Origin: Streptococcus pasteurianus
GTDB taxonomy: Bacteria > Bacillota > Bacilli > Lactobacillales > Streptococcaceae
Length of the DNA: 64,000 nucleotides
Assembly: GCF_004843545.1 (NCBI RefSeq)
Contig: NZ_CP039457.1
Coordinates: forward strand, 154,501 to 218,500
Direction of reading: 5' to 3'
Shown: piece by piece, positions 44,445-56,393 of the stretch
Layout: every line of letters begins with the position of its first letter
Numbering within the stretch: position 1 is the stretch's first letter
Translations under genes and position numbers: made by a program
Notes under the pieces: model-generated
Database searches by the model: none
What the model was told of the DNA's origin: nothing
What the model saw: the letters and a program-made list of their open reading frames with translations, nothing else

Positions 44445-45845
44445 ATGAATGTAATTATCGACTTTGCAAATACGATTTTCCAACCAATTATTGATCTTGG
44501 CGCCGCTCCGTTAATGACAATCATCCTGACTGTCATTGCCCTCTTCTTTAAAGTGAAATTCACTAGAGCATTAGAAGGCGGTATTAAACTAGGAATTGCC
44601 TTAACAGGTATTAGCGCAATTATCAATATCTTGTCAACGGCATTTTCGGGTGCTATGGCTGACTTTGTTGCCCGAACTGGTTTGGAATTAAATATCACTG
44701 ACGTTGGTTGGGCACCGTTGGCAACTATCACTTGGGGCTCACCTTATACCCTATATTTTTTGATGGTAATGGTCATTGTAAATATCATTATGTTGGTATT
44801 GAATAAAACCAATACGCTTGATGTTGATATTTTCGATATTTGGCACTTATCAATTGTTGGCTTGTTTGCTATTTATAGTGGAGCAAACCTCATGATTGCA
44901 ACGATTTTGGTTATTTTTATCGGTATTTTAAAAATTATCAATTCAGACCTTATGAAACCTACTTTTAATGATTTATTGGGTGCTGGTGATGAAAATCCGA
45001 TGACAACAACTCACATGAACTACATGATGAATCCAATTATTATGGTATTCGATAAAATTTTTGACAAGCTTTTCCCTTGGCTTGATAAATATGACTTCGA
45101 TGCTGCTAAATTAAATGCTAAAATTGGTTTCTGGGGTTCAAAATTTGCAATTGGTATTTATTTAGGAATCTTTGTTGGCCTATTAGCAGGTCAAACACCA
45201 ACAGAAATTGCTTCTTTAGCTTTTACAGCAGCTGTCTGCTTGGAATTGTTCTCATTGATTGGATCATGGTTTATCGCTTCTGTTGAACCACTTTCTCAAG
45301 GTATTACTGACTTTGCTTCTTCAAAACTACAAGGACGCACATTAAATATTGGTTTGGACTGGCCATTCATTGCAGGTCGTGCAGAAGTATGGGCTGCCGC
45401 TAATATTTTAGCTCCAATTATGTTGTTAGAAGCAATTGTTTTACCAGGAAATAAATTATTACCGCTCGCAGGTATTATTGCGATGGGGGTTACTCCTGCT
45501 TTGCTAGTTGTGACACGTGGTAAATTAATCCGCATGATTGTCATTGGTGCTATTGAATTACCGCTATTCTTGTGGTCAGGAACGTTGATTGCACCATTTA
45601 TCACAGAAACTGCTAAAAAAGTGGGTGCCTTTCCAAGTGGTTTAGATGCTTCGACCATGATTTCTCACACAACAATGGAAGGTCCAATTGAAAAATTCTT
45701 GGCATTCTTTGTTGGTAAAGCTTCAACTGGTGATTTGACTTACGTTCTTTATGCAGCAATTGCTTTAGTTGTTTACACGTTACTCTTCTTCTGGTATAAA
45801 GGAGAAATGAAAAAACGTAATCAAGCTTATCAAGAAGCCAAATAG
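44445..45845 (+). CDS. gatC: PTS galactitol-family EIIC permease
   Basis: The 466-residue membrane protein has about ten to twelve hydrophobic segments and the galactitol EIIC look (FANTIFQPIIDLGAAPLMTI at the N terminus; LPLAGIIAMGVTPALLVVTRG near residue 340). With gatA and gatB, and next to LacABCD, the substrate is most likely galactose, as known for related streptococcal gat systems, rather than galactitol. The N-terminal ATG follows AGAGATGA, a weak site. Confidence 0.88.
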   Translation: MNVIIDFANTIFQPIIDLGAAPLMTIILTVIALFFKVKFTRALEGGIKLGIALTGISAIINILSTAFSGAMADFVARTGLELNITDVGWAPLATITWGSPYTLYFLMVMVIVNIIMLVLNKTNTLDVDIFDIWHLSIVGLFAIYSGANLMIATILVIFIGILKIINSDLMKPTFNDLLGAGDENPMTTTHMNYMMNPIIMVFDKIFDKLFPWLDKYDFDAAKLNAKIGFWGSKFAIGIYLGIFVGLLAGQTPTEIASLAFTAAVCLELFSLIGSWFIASVEPLSQGITDFASSKLQGRTLNIGLDWPFIAGRAEVWAAANILAPIMLLEAIVLPGNKLLPLAGIIAMGVTPALLVVTRGKLIRMIVIGAIELPLFLWSGTLIAPFITETAKKVGAFPSGLDASTMISHTTMEGPIEKFLAFFVGKASTGDLTYVLYAAIALVVYTLLFFWYKGEMKKRNQAYQEAK

Positions 45846-45899
45846 TAATACATCTAATCTAACTCACTAAAACTTCTTTTATTATTTTGTTTTTACGCG

Positions 45900-45942
45900 T
45901 GATGAGAATGGCAGTTATGAGGCTGTTCATTCTCATTTTATT
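45900..45942 (+). terminator. Terminator after gatC
   Basis: ATGAGAATG (45902-45910) pairs with CATTCTCAT (45928-45936), with a T-rich tail. It divides the lacABCD-gatABC block from lacX, perhaps partially. Confidence 0.75.
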
Positions 45943-45954
45943 TAGGAGAAAATA

Positions 45955-46851
45955 ATGGTTATTGAATTAAAAAATGATTTCTTAACAGTTCAGTTTAAGG
46001 AATTTGGTGGTGCTTTGTCATCCATAAAAGATAAAGACGGCGTCGAATATTTGTGGCAAGGAAATCCAGAGTATTGGAGTTCACAAGCACCAGTATTATT
46101 TCCGATTTGTGGGAGCTTACGTGATGATGAAGCTATTTATCGTCCTAGTAGCCGTCCCCATTTTACAGGTGTGATACCGCGACATGGTTTGGTGCGTAAG
46201 AAGACTTTTACTTATGAACCATTATCTGAAAATAGCCTTGCTTTTTCAATCACCCCTGATGCGGAAATGTTGGCAAATTATCCTTATGATTTTGAGTTGA
46301 AAATCATTTACACTTTGACTGGAAAGACGATTAAAACAAGTTACCAAGTGACCAATCGTGAGACAGAAAAGGCTATGCCTTACTTTATTGGTGGGCATCC
46401 TGGGTTTAATTGCCCATTGCTTGCTGATGAATGTTATGAAGATTATTATCTCGAATTTGAAAAAGAGGAAACTTGTACTGTTCCAGAATCGTTTCCAGAA
46501 ACAGGGCTTCTTGATGTGAACAAGCGTACGCCTTTTTTGGAAAAGCAAAACATTCTAAATTTGGATTATGCTTTGTTTGCCAAAGACGTTGTTACTTTGG
46601 ATAAATTAGCTTCACGCAGCGTTTCTTTGAAATCTCATAAACACGAAAAAGGATTGCGTTTGGATTTTGAAGATTTTCCAAATTTGATTTTATGGTCAAC
46701 CGTCAATAAGAGTCCTTTTATTGCTCTAGAGCCGTGGAGCGGCTTGTCAACGTCACTTGATGAAAGTGATATTTTAGAAGATAAACGCCAAGTGACTTTT
46801 GTGGCGAGTGGCGAAATGAGTGAAAAATCCTTTGATATTACGATTTTTTGA
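45955..46851 (+). CDS. lacX: LacX, aldose 1-epimerase family protein
   Basis: The 298-residue protein of the aldose epimerase superfamily resembles lactococcal LacX. Motifs include FPICGSLRDD near residue 50, IPRHGLVRKK near residue 78, GGHPGFNCPL near residue 148 and the C-terminal LEPWSGLSTS with the putative Glu. Its role in lactose use is not established; sugar-phosphate mutarotation is likely. The ribosome binding site is AGGAG. Confidence 0.88.
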   Translation: MVIELKNDFLTVQFKEFGGALSSIKDKDGVEYLWQGNPEYWSSQAPVLFPICGSLRDDEAIYRPSSRPHFTGVIPRHGLVRKKTFTYEPLSENSLAFSITPDAEMLANYPYDFELKIIYTLTGKTIKTSYQVTNRETEKAMPYFIGGHPGFNCPLLADECYEDYYLEFEKEETCTVPESFPETGLLDVNKRTPFLEKQNILNLDYALFAKDVVTLDKLASRSVSLKSHKHEKGLRLDFEDFPNLILWSTVNKSPFIALEPWSGLSTSLDESDILEDKRQVTFVASGEMSEKSFDITIF

Positions 46852-46888
46852 ATTTGTTTAAAATAAACAAAAAAATACAAAGAAAGGG

Positions 46889-46917
46889 TTTACAAAATTA
46901 AAGTTGTGTGTTATATT
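46889..46917 (+). promoter_or_regulatory. Promoter of lacTGFE
   Basis: TTTACA (46889-46894) and TATATT (46912-46917) are 17 bases apart, with a TGT extension. Transcription would begin near 46925, just ahead of the antiterminator leader. Confidence 0.75.
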
Positions 46918-46940
46918 ATAACCGTAGAAATTAATAGAGT

Positions 46941-47015
46941 GGATTGTAACTAAGACATTAGGCAAGACCGCAAATGATCTAGGAGGGAGAATTCTAGTTT
47001 GTTTGTGGTTTTTTT
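46941..47015 (+). promoter_or_regulatory. RAT antiterminator and overlapping terminator in the lacT leader
   Basis: GGATTGTAACTAAGACAT (46941-46958), continuing to GGCAAGACC, has the layout of a BglG/LicT ribonucleic antiterminator. ACCGCAAA (46967-46974) overlaps its 3' end and pairs with TTTGTGGT (47002-47009) before a T-run, forming the competing terminator. LacT binding to the RAT would let transcription enter lacTGFE. Confidence 0.85.
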
Positions 47016-47046
47016 ATTTGTCTAGGAACCACGTGAGGAGAGTAGA

Positions 47047-49294
<2,248 letters not shown>

Positions 49295-49306
49295 GGGATT
49301 TAGAAA

Positions 49307-49618
49307 ATGGATAAAAAAGAATTACAAATGTTAGGTTTTGAAATTGTGGCTTACTCAGGTGATGCAAGGAGCACACTTCTTCAATTGCTTAAGGAAGTTC
49401 GCTCTGGCAACTTTGATAATGTTGATAAAGCGATTAAAGATGCTGACGAAAATTTGGCTAAAGCTCACAATGCGCAAACACAATTGTTAGCACAAGAAGC
49501 AGGCGGTGAAGATTTGGAACTTGGTTTCATCTTTGTTCACGGTCAAGACCACTTGATGACAACCTTATTGCTACGTGACCTCATTACGGATTTTATTGAA
49601 TTATATAAAAATCGCTAA
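49307..49618 (+). CDS. lacF: PTS lactose-specific EIIA LacF
   Basis: The 103-residue EIIA-Lac protein has the phospho-His in FVHGQDHLMTT near residue 78. It directly follows lacG. The distance to lacE, 241 bases, is unusually large because of the MITE-like insertion at 49661-49766. Confidence 0.95.
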   Translation: MDKKELQMLGFEIVAYSGDARSTLLQLLKEVRSGNFDNVDKAIKDADENLAKAHNAQTQLLAQEAGGEDLELGFIFVHGQDHLMTTLLLRDLITDFIELYKNR

Positions 49619-49660
49619 TTTTTGAAAAAAGAAAGGACGGAACATGGCTTGGTAAAATCT

Positions 49661-49766
49661 TACACTCTTTGAAAATCAAATGCAGGCGTTGTTGACTTGA
49701 TTTGATGAACTTCAGTTTAATCTGCATCAGCGTCGCCTAGCCTGACTTCGATTTTCAGTGAGTATC
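49661..49766. mobile_element. MITE-like element between lacF and lacE
   Basis: The segment has imperfect terminal inverted repeats: ACACTCTTTGAAAATC at the left and GATTTTCAGTGAGTAT at the right. It also contains internal CAGCGTCGCCTAGCC and TGACTTCG blocks. These resemble the widespread streptococcal intergenic repeat that in pneumococcus begins TACTCTTCGAAAATC and contains GTCGCCTTGCC. It is about 106 bases and non-coding. Its position splits an otherwise tight gene pair. Confidence 0.7.
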
Positions 49767-49859
49767 CTTATTCTCAATAGTCATTTCTGACAGGTCTTGC
49801 TTACCCTTAAGACGTATTAGAGATGACTAGCCAAGCCTAGGTTCTTAGGGAGTTGTATC

Positions 49860-51539
49860 ATGAACAAACTCATTCAACAAATTGAAAAAGGGAAACCTTT
49901 TTTTGAAAAAGTTTCTCGTAACATTTATTTAGGTGCCATTCGTGATGGTTTCCTTGCGGCAATGCCAGCGATTCTCTTTTCTAGTATCTTTATCTTGATT
50001 GCATCGATTCCAGATGTGTTCGGAGTGACTTTGCCAGAAGATTTCTCAAATTGGCTTTGGAAGATTTATAACTACTCAATGGGTGTCGTTGCGCTTCTGG
50101 TTTCAGCAACAACTGCACGTTGCTTGGCAGAATCTGTTAACCGTAAGATGCCAGGTAATAAGAAAATCAATGCGGTTTCTGTTATGCTTGCCTCAATTGT
50201 CAGCTTCTTGATGTTGAGTGCTGATGAGCTTGACGGTGGTTTTGCTAGTGGTTATATGGGGACAAAAGGTATCCTCGCCGCCTTTGTAGCTGCCTTTATC
50301 ACTGTTAATGTTTACAAATTCTGTGTTATTCGTGACATCACTATCAAGATGCCAAAAGAAGTACCAGGAACGATTTCGCAAACATTCCGTGATATCTTCC
50401 CATTCTCATTTGCCGTATTTGCAGCTGTTATCATTGATACTATCATTCGTTATTTCTTTGGAGCATCATTTGCAGAAGCTGTTATTACACTTCTTCAACC
50501 ATTGTTTACAGCAGCAGACGGTTATCTTGGAATTGCTATTATCTGGGGTGCTATGGCGCTCTTCTGGTTCGTTGGTGTGCATGGTCCGTCAATTGTAGAG
50601 CCAGCTATCGCAGCTATTATCTATGCTAATGTTGAAACGAACCTTCAATTATTCAAAGCTGGTGAACATGCTTCAAACGTTTTGACTGTTGGTCTTGGTA
50701 ATTTCGTTGGTACTATGGGTGGTACTGGTGCAACACTTGTTGTCCCTTATCTTTTCTTGCTATTTGCCAAATCAAAACAATTGAAAGCTGTTGGTAAGGC
50801 TTCATTTATCCCAGTCAGCTTCGCCGTTAACGAACCTTTGCTTTTTGCAACACCAATTATTCTTAACCCTTATTTCTTTGTTCCATTCCTTTTGGCACCA
50901 ATTGCCAACGTTTGGATTTTCAAATTCTTTGTTGATGTGCTTCAGATGAATAGCTTCATGTATGTTCTTCCTTGGGCAACACCAGCGCCAATCGGACTTA
51001 TTCTTGGTACAGGCGTTAGCCTTCTAGCTGTTGTTCTTGTCCTTGTTTTAATCGTTGTTGATGCGATTATCTACTTCCCATTCATTAAAGCTTATGACGC
51101 ATCACTTCTTGAAGAAGAAGCTGAAATTGCTGCGCAAGAAACTGCTGCTGAAAGTGCAACTCCAGTAAAAGCAGCAGCTGAAAAAGTTGTTGAGGAAAAA
51201 CCAGCTGTCAAAGTCACAACTGACAAACCAATCAACGTTTTGGTCCTTTGTGCTGGTGCTGGTACAAGTGCTATGCTTGCTAATGCTCTTACTGAAGGTG
51301 CCGCTGCCACAGGTGCAAACATCACAGCGTCAGCAGGTGCTTACGGTTCACATTATGAGATTATGAGAGATTTTGACATGATTGTGCTTGCTCCGCAAGT
51401 CAACTCATTCTACGAAGATATTAAGAAAGATACTGACGCGCTTGGTATAAAGTTAGCAGCTACAAAAGGTGCTGAATACATTAAATTAACACGTGACCCA
51501 GAAAGTGCCGTAGCCTTTGTAATGTTTTATTTTTCCTAA
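49860..51539 (+). CDS. lacE: PTS lactose-specific EIICB LacE
   Basis: The 559-residue fusion has an N-terminal EIIC channel with about ten helices (FVGVHGPSIVEPAIAA near residue 238, SFAVNEPLLFATPIILN near residue 320), an Ala/Glu/Val-rich linker near residues 415-455, and a C-terminal EIIB domain with phospho-Cys in VLVLCAGAGTSAML near residue 464. It imports lactose as lactose-6-phosphate. The start follows TAGGGAG. The last residues (FVMFYFS) look slightly unusual, but the domain is complete. Confidence 0.95.
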   Translation: MNKLIQQIEKGKPFFEKVSRNIYLGAIRDGFLAAMPAILFSSIFILIASIPDVFGVTLPEDFSNWLWKIYNYSMGVVALLVSATTARCLAESVNRKMPGNKKINAVSVMLASIVSFLMLSADELDGGFASGYMGTKGILAAFVAAFITVNVYKFCVIRDITIKMPKEVPGTISQTFRDIFPFSFAVFAAVIIDTIIRYFFGASFAEAVITLLQPLFTAADGYLGIAIIWGAMALFWFVGVHGPSIVEPAIAAIIYANVETNLQLFKAGEHASNVLTVGLGNFVGTMGGTGATLVVPYLFLLFAKSKQLKAVGKASFIPVSFAVNEPLLFATPIILNPYFFVPFLLAPIANVWIFKFFVDVLQMNSFMYVLPWATPAPIGLILGTGVSLLAVVLVLVLIVVDAIIYFPFIKAYDASLLEEEAEIAAQETAAESATPVKAAAEKVVEEKPAVKVTTDKPINVLVLCAGAGTSAMLANALTEGAAATGANITASAGAYGSHYEIMRDFDMIVLAPQVNSFYEDIKKDTDALGIKLAATKGAEYIKLTRDPESAVAFVMFYFS

Positions 51540-51569
51540 CCTATTCTAAAAAAGCTAGGGAGAAAGATT

Positions 51570-53180
51570 ATGAAAATACTAAAAAAGATTTTTTTGACGA
51601 CTGTTGCACTTATTGGTCTTGCTGCGCTTGGAAATACCGTGACTAAAGCAGATGAGTTCATCAACGGAGCTGATATTTCGATTCTTGATGAAATGGAACA
51701 AAGCGGAGCGATTTATAAGAGTAATGGTACTCAAAAAGACCCGCTGACCATTCTGAAAGAAAATGGTGTTAACTACGTTCGCTTGCGACTCTGGGTTGAC
51801 CCCTATGATGCAAATGGCAATGCTTACGGCGCAGGGACCAATGACTTAAACAGAACACTCAAATTAGCCAAACGTGCTAAAGATAAAGGCTTGAAAGTCT
51901 TACTCGATTTTCATTACAGCGATTTCTGGGTTGATCCTGGAAAACAAAATCTTCCCAAAGCTTGGCAGAATCAATCCTTTGAACAATTAAATTCAACAGT
52001 GTATTCTTACACGGCTGATGTCCTTAATCAGATGAAATCACAAGGCATTTACCCTGATATGGTGCAAATCGGAAACGAATTAAACAGCGGCATGCTTTGG
52101 CCTTACGGGAAAAGTTGGGGTGGTGACGGTCAAGAATTCACTCGCCTAGCAAATTTCCTAAAATCTGGTGTTCAAGCTGTGAAAGATACGCAGACAAGTA
52201 ATACACCTATCATGCTCCATTTAGCAGACGGCGGTGACAAATCAGCTTTCCAATGGTGGCTTGATGAAATTACCAATCAATCCGTTGATTTTGATATTGT
52301 CGGCATTTCCTATTACCCATATTGGCATGGCACATTAGCAGAACTCTCTGAAAATATGGATAATATCAGCGAACGTTATAACAAAAAAGTTGTTGTGGTT
52401 GAAACAGCTTATGCAAATACCCTTGATAATGCTGACCAGAAAACAAATGCCTTTACGGCAACAGAAGAGACTGCTGGTGGTTACAAAGCTAGCCAAGACG
52501 GTCAGTATGAATTTTTGACAGACTTGGTTGATAAAATTAAAGACGTCAAAAATAACAACGGTCTCGGTTTCTTCTATTGGGAACCACTCTGGTATAACGG
52601 CAATGTCTCATGGGCAACACAAGCAGGTATGTCATATCTTGGTGTTTCAGATGTGACGGGTAATGAATGGGAAAATCAAGCGGTCTTTGATTTCTCAGGA
52701 AATGCTCTACGCGCCGTCAAAGCCTTTAATTACGCTAACCTAACAAACGTTGTTGCTAATAACAGTTTTGAATGGAACGGTTATACCGAAACCCCATCTT
52801 CTTGGAACAAATGGACCAACAGTCAAAATGTAGGTATCAAGACAGAAGTTTACGACGATACACGTTACAAGCTCACTTTCTGGTCAGACACAGCTTTTGA
52901 AAGTTCCATTTATCAAATGATTAGCAACCTCGGCTCAGGTACTTACAAATTAAGTATTGATGCTATGGGGGACACTAGCCTTGAGACTGCTCAGCTTTAT
53001 ATCAAAAATTATGGCGGCAGTGAGCAAAACATCTCCCTTAAAGACTCTAGCACATGGAAAACGTACACGATTGATAACATCCAAATCACAAACGGACAAT
53101 GTGAAATCGGCATTTACGTCAATGCCTCTGCTAACAAATGGTTAAACATCGATAACGTCAGACTTGTTAAAGTCGATTAG
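51570..53180 (+). CDS. Secreted arabinogalactan endo-beta-1,4-galactanase (GH53)
   Basis: The 536-residue protein has a signal peptide (MKILKKIFLTTVALIGLAAL, continuing GNTVTKA) and a GH53 domain (about residues 30-390). That domain has acid/base Glu in VQIGNELNSGMLWP near residue 170 and nucleophile Glu in VVVVETAYA near residue 280. The C-terminal beta-rich module (about 395-536, NSFEWNGYTETPSSWNKW onward) looks like a carbohydrate-binding module. There is no sortase signal. It would cut pectic galactan to beta-1,4-galacto-oligosaccharides. It is 30 bases downstream of lacE, so it is probably in the lac transcript. Confidence 0.92.
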   Translation: MKILKKIFLTTVALIGLAALGNTVTKADEFINGADISILDEMEQSGAIYKSNGTQKDPLTILKENGVNYVRLRLWVDPYDANGNAYGAGTNDLNRTLKLAKRAKDKGLKVLLDFHYSDFWVDPGKQNLPKAWQNQSFEQLNSTVYSYTADVLNQMKSQGIYPDMVQIGNELNSGMLWPYGKSWGGDGQEFTRLANFLKSGVQAVKDTQTSNTPIMLHLADGGDKSAFQWWLDEITNQSVDFDIVGISYYPYWHGTLAELSENMDNISERYNKKVVVVETAYANTLDNADQKTNAFTATEETAGGYKASQDGQYEFLTDLVDKIKDVKNNNGLGFFYWEPLWYNGNVSWATQAGMSYLGVSDVTGNEWENQAVFDFSGNALRAVKAFNYANLTNVVANNSFEWNGYTETPSSWNKWTNSQNVGIKTEVYDDTRYKLTFWSDTAFESSIYQMISNLGSGTYKLSIDAMGDTSLETAQLYIKNYGGSEQNISLKDSSTWKTYTIDNIQITNGQCEIGIYVNASANKWLNIDNVRLVKVD

Positions 53181-53195
53181 TTATATATTTCATTT

Positions 53196-53233
53196 CACCC
53201 CCAAGAGCTTAGTCTCTTGGAGGATTTTGGGTG
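53196..53233. terminator. Hairpin after the galactanase gene
   Basis: CACCC and CCAAGAG pair with CTCTTGG and GGGTG (53196-53233), but no strong T-run follows. It may be a weak terminator for one or both of the convergent genes. Confidence 0.5.
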
Positions 53234-53275
53234 TTGTAAAAAAACGTTAGGTAAGAGAATCTTAACGCTTTTTGC

Positions 53276-54109
53276 TTAATTTTTTAGTGTTTTGCGGTAA
53301 TTGCTTGGGCTTTGGTTGAAGTATTTTTTAAAGGCTTTACTAAATGTGAGACCATCTGTGAAGCCTACGGCGTTTGCGACTTCTGAGATATGAAAAGTAG
53401 TGTTGGTAAGTAAATCAGCACTTTTTTCCATGCGGACTTGGACGATATAATCTTTGATCGAATAGCCAGTTTCTTCTTTGAAAATCTTGTAGAGGTAGCT
53501 GCGGTTGAGATTGAGTTTATTAGCAATTTCTCCCACTTTTAAAGAAGTTCCATATTGTGAATGAATTATTTTTTTAGTTTGTCTAATATAATTTTGAATA
53601 AGAATACTACCATCAGAAATTGCTTTACTGGGAGATTCTTCTATTAGGTAAGCAAGTAGTTTGTAAAGTTCAGCAATCAGTTGGAGTTCAGTCACGTCAT
53701 CAAGTTTTTGATCGCGAAATTGAGTTAATTTGACGATTTGATCAAGAACCTTGGACTTAAGTGTTGAATGGCAGAAGTATTGCTCTAGTAGCTGAGTTTT
53801 ACTTAAAATACTTTCAGCCTTTGAACCGCTAAATCCGACCCAAAGGTATGTCCAAGGATGTTCTTTATCAGCTTGATAAAAGGTCACTTTTCCTTTGGGA
53901 AGGATAAACATATCACCAACACCAAGTTCAGTGGTTTGGCCATCAATAGTAAATTTTCCTTTACCATCAACAATAAAATGCAGAACAAAATTATCACGAA
54001 TAGTTGGACCAAAAGAGTAGTTTTTGTCACAAATTTCAGCCCCATAGTGGTCAACATTTAGATCAAAATTATTGGTATCAAATTCGTTATAGGTATTTAG
54101 AACGTTCAA
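53276..54109 (-). CDS. msmR: AraC-family regulator MsmR
   Basis: The 277-residue protein has an N-terminal cupin-like arabinose-binding domain (FIVDGKGKFTIDG...GDMFILPKG) and two C-terminal helix-turn-helix motifs (LKVGEIANKLNLNRSYLYKI and ISEVANAVGFTDGLTFSKAF). It matches the activator of the streptococcal msm operon and is divergent from aga. No in-frame ATG fits; TTG at 54109 preceded by GAGGAG is the likely start. Confidence 0.9.
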   Translation of the reverse strand: MNVLNTYNEFDTNNFDLNVDHYGAEICDKNYSFGPTIRDNFVLHFIVDGKGKFTIDGQTTELGVGDMFILPKGKVTFYQADKEHPWTYLWVGFSGSKAESILSKTQLLEQYFCHSTLKSKVLDQIVKLTQFRDQKLDDVTELQLIAELYKLLAYLIEESPSKAISDGSILIQNYIRQTKKIIHSQYGTSLKVGEIANKLNLNRSYLYKIFKEETGYSIKDYIVQVRMEKSADLLTNTTFHISEVANAVGFTDGLTFSKAFKKYFNQSPSNYRKTLKN

Positions 54110-54133
54110 ACTATCATCTCCTCTATAAGCAAC

Positions 54134-54192
54134 ATTTTACCATATTTGTCCAACATCCTACCATTCAACAAGGGGTAATTTGGTGGTAAAAT
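54134..54192. promoter_or_regulatory. Divergent msmR/aga promoters
   Basis: TGG-TAAAAT extended -10 boxes occur in both orientations: minus strand at 54142-54134 for msmR and plus strand at 54184-54192 for aga. They form a 9-base inverted repeat 41 bases apart. -35 boxes are poor, consistent with dependence on the activator MsmR. Confidence 0.65.
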
Positions 54193-54219
54193 TTTAGTAA
54201 AAGTAGAGGAGGAAAACTT

Positions 54220-56382
54220 GTGGGAATTACAATCAAAGGAAATCTTTTCTATATTCAGAGTAAAGAGATGTCAATGATTATTGAGAATCGAGAAGGTGAT
54301 TTACTTCTTCGTCATATTGGGGGTAAAATCGCTAACTATCACGGTTCAAATGCGATATTTGAGAAAGATCATGCTTTTTCAGGCAATCCGACTCCCGATA
54401 ATCGTACGTTTAGCTATGATACCCAACGTCAAATCTTTGGTGTGCATGGCTTTGGTGACTTTCGTTGCCCATCACTTAAAATTCAACATGATAACAATGA
54501 ATTAACACAATTTAAGTTAAAAGATAGTCATATTTTACATGGAGTTGTTGAGGCAACAGGATTACCTAGTCCTCATTCAATGGAAGGTGCTGAAACATTA
54601 GTGTTTATCTTAGAAGATGAATTTGCTAAATTGCGTCTGACGCTTTATTACACAGCTTATGCAGATCGTGCAACTATTTCAACCTTTGCTAAGATTAGTA
54701 ATCTATCCGATAAAGCTGTTATCATCAACCGTGCTTTATCAACTATGCTTGATGTACCTGCTGGAAATTATGATGTGGTGACTTTGCAAGGAGCTTATGC
54801 GCGTGAGAAAACAGTTCGTCGTCAAATGGTCGAGCAAGGTATCTTTAGCATTGCTTCAAATCGCGGAGCTTCTGGTCATGCTCAGACTCCAGCTGTGATT
54901 TTGTGTGATAGGACAGCGACGGAGGATGCTGGCAGTGCCCTTGCTTTGCAGCTACTTTATAGTGGTAATTTTCAAGCTTTTGTTCAAAAAAATCAATTGA
55001 ATGAAGTTCGCTTAGGGATTGGTATTAATGATGATAACTTTGCTTGGCAATTGGCAGCTAGAGATAATTTTGAAACGCCAGTGGCTTTGATGACTTATTC
55101 GGCAAAAGGTTTGACACACTTGAGCCAAGAAAGCCAGTTGTTTGTGCAAAATCATATCATGCCAAAACAATTTGCACATGCTGAACGTCCAATTCTCATT
55201 AACAATTGGGAAGCGACTTATTTTGATTTCAAAAAAGAAAAATTGCTTGATTTAGCTGACGAAGCAAGCAAACTTGGTATCGAGCTTTTTGTTCTTGATG
55301 ACGGTTGGTTTGGTAATCGATTTGATGATAATCGTGCGCTTGGTGACTGGGTTGTCAACGAAGAAAAACTCGGTGGGCCTTTGAATGACTTGATTGCTGA
55401 AGTGCATGCCAAAGGTTTGAAATTTGGTTTGTGGTTTGAACCAGAAATGATTTCTGTTGATAGTGATCTTTATCGTGCGCATCCAGATTGGGCTATTCAA
55501 GCTGAAGGTCGTGGTCATACTTATTCTCGTAATCAATTGGTGCTCAACCTTGCAAATCCTGATGTCGTAGCCTACATCAAGGCAGCTATTGATAAGATTT
55601 TGACAGAAAATACTATTGATTATGTTAAATGGGATTATAACCGTAACATCACAAATATCGGAAATGGTGATACTTATCTTGCGACCCAAATGCAATCTCA
55701 TGATTACATGCTAGGTTTGTATGATTTGGTGTCTTATTTGACAGAAAAGCATAGTAACATTCTCTTTGAATCTTGCTCAGGTGGTGGTGGTCGAAATGAC
55801 CTTGGTATGATGCGCTATTTCCCACAAGTTTGGGCTAGTGACAATACTGATGCCATTTCACGTTTGCCAATTCAATACGGCTCAAGTTACCTTCACCCAA
55901 CCATTTCAATGGGCTCTCACGTATCAGCAAGTCCTAATCACCAAATGGGACGCACAACACCGATTGAAACTCGCGGTAATGTTGCCATGATGGGAAATCT
56001 TGGCTATGAACTTGATTTGAAAAGCTTGCCACAAGCTGAAAAAGATGTAATTGCTGCTCAAGTCGCTCATTACAAAGAGATTCGTCCAGTGATTCAATTT
56101 GGTAAGCAATATCGCTTGATTAATCCAGAAGAAGGGTCAAATGAAGCAGCGGTTCAATTTGTTTATGAAGATAAGGTAGTTGTCACTTATGTTCGCACAC
56201 TTTCAACCATTGAAATCATTGAAACAACACTTAAGCTGAAAGGTTTGGAAGAAGAAGCTCTTTACTGCTTGCAAGGAACAGACCAAGTTTACTCAGGAGC
56301 AGAGCTCATGTACGCGGGCCTCATAGCGATTCTCCCACAAGGTGATTACCTCAGCAAACAATACTATTTCGTGAAACAATAA
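54220..56382 (+). CDS. aga: Alpha-galactosidase Aga (GH36), msm operon
   Basis: The 720-residue cytoplasmic enzyme releases galactose from melibiose, raffinose and stachyose. It has [20 protein letters not shown] near residue 355, the nucleophile Asp in [12 protein letters not shown] near residue 470, [14 protein letters not shown] near residue 520 and the acid/base Asp in [13 protein letters not shown] near residue 540. It starts with GTG at 54220, 7 bases after GAGGAGG. It matches the Aga protein of the S. mutans msm operon in sequence and position. Confidence 0.95.
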   Translation: MGITIKGNLFYIQSKEMSMIIENREGDLLLRHIGGKIANYHGSNAIFEKDHAFSGNPTPDNRTFSYDTQRQIFGVHGFGDFRCPSLKIQHDNNELTQFKLKDSHILHGVVEATGLPSPHSMEGAETLVFILEDEFAKLRLTLYYTAYADRATISTFAKISNLSDKAVIINRALSTMLDVPAGNYDVVTLQGAYAREKTVRRQMVEQGIFSIASNRGASGHAQTPAVILCDRTATEDAGSALALQLLYSGNFQAFVQKNQLNEVRLGIGINDDNFAWQLAARDNFETPVALMTYSAKGLTHLSQESQLFVQNHIMPKQFAHAERPILINNWEATYFDFKKEKLLDLADEASKLGIELFVLDDGWFGNRFDDNRALGDWVVNEEKLGGPLNDLIAEVHAKGLKFGLWFEPEMISVDSDLYRAHPDWAIQAEGRGHTYSRNQLVLNLANPDVVAYIKAAIDKILTENTIDYVKWDYNRNITNIGNGDTYLATQMQSHDYMLGLYDLVSYLTEKHSNILFESCSGGGGRNDLGMMRYFPQVWASDNTDAISRLPIQYGSSYLHPTISMGSHVSASPNHQMGRTTPIETRGNVAMMGNLGYELDLKSLPQAEKDVIAAQVAHYKEIRPVIQFGKQYRLINPEEGSNEAAVQFVYEDKVVVTYVRTLSTIEIIETTLKLKGLEEEALYCLQGTDQVYSGAELMYAGLIAILPQGDYLSKQYYFVKQ

Positions 56383-56393
56383 GGAGGTTTTCC

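Noticed and set aside
46889..47015. The lacT leader as a metabolite riboswitch
   Set aside because: The sequence fits a BglG/LicT-type RAT with an overlapping terminator, and the protein that binds such sites is encoded directly downstream.
51480..51545. Frameshift at the 3' end of lacE
   Set aside because: The last residues (FVMFYFS) look odd, but the EIIB domain is complete and no longer conserved frame was evident, so the gene is called intact.
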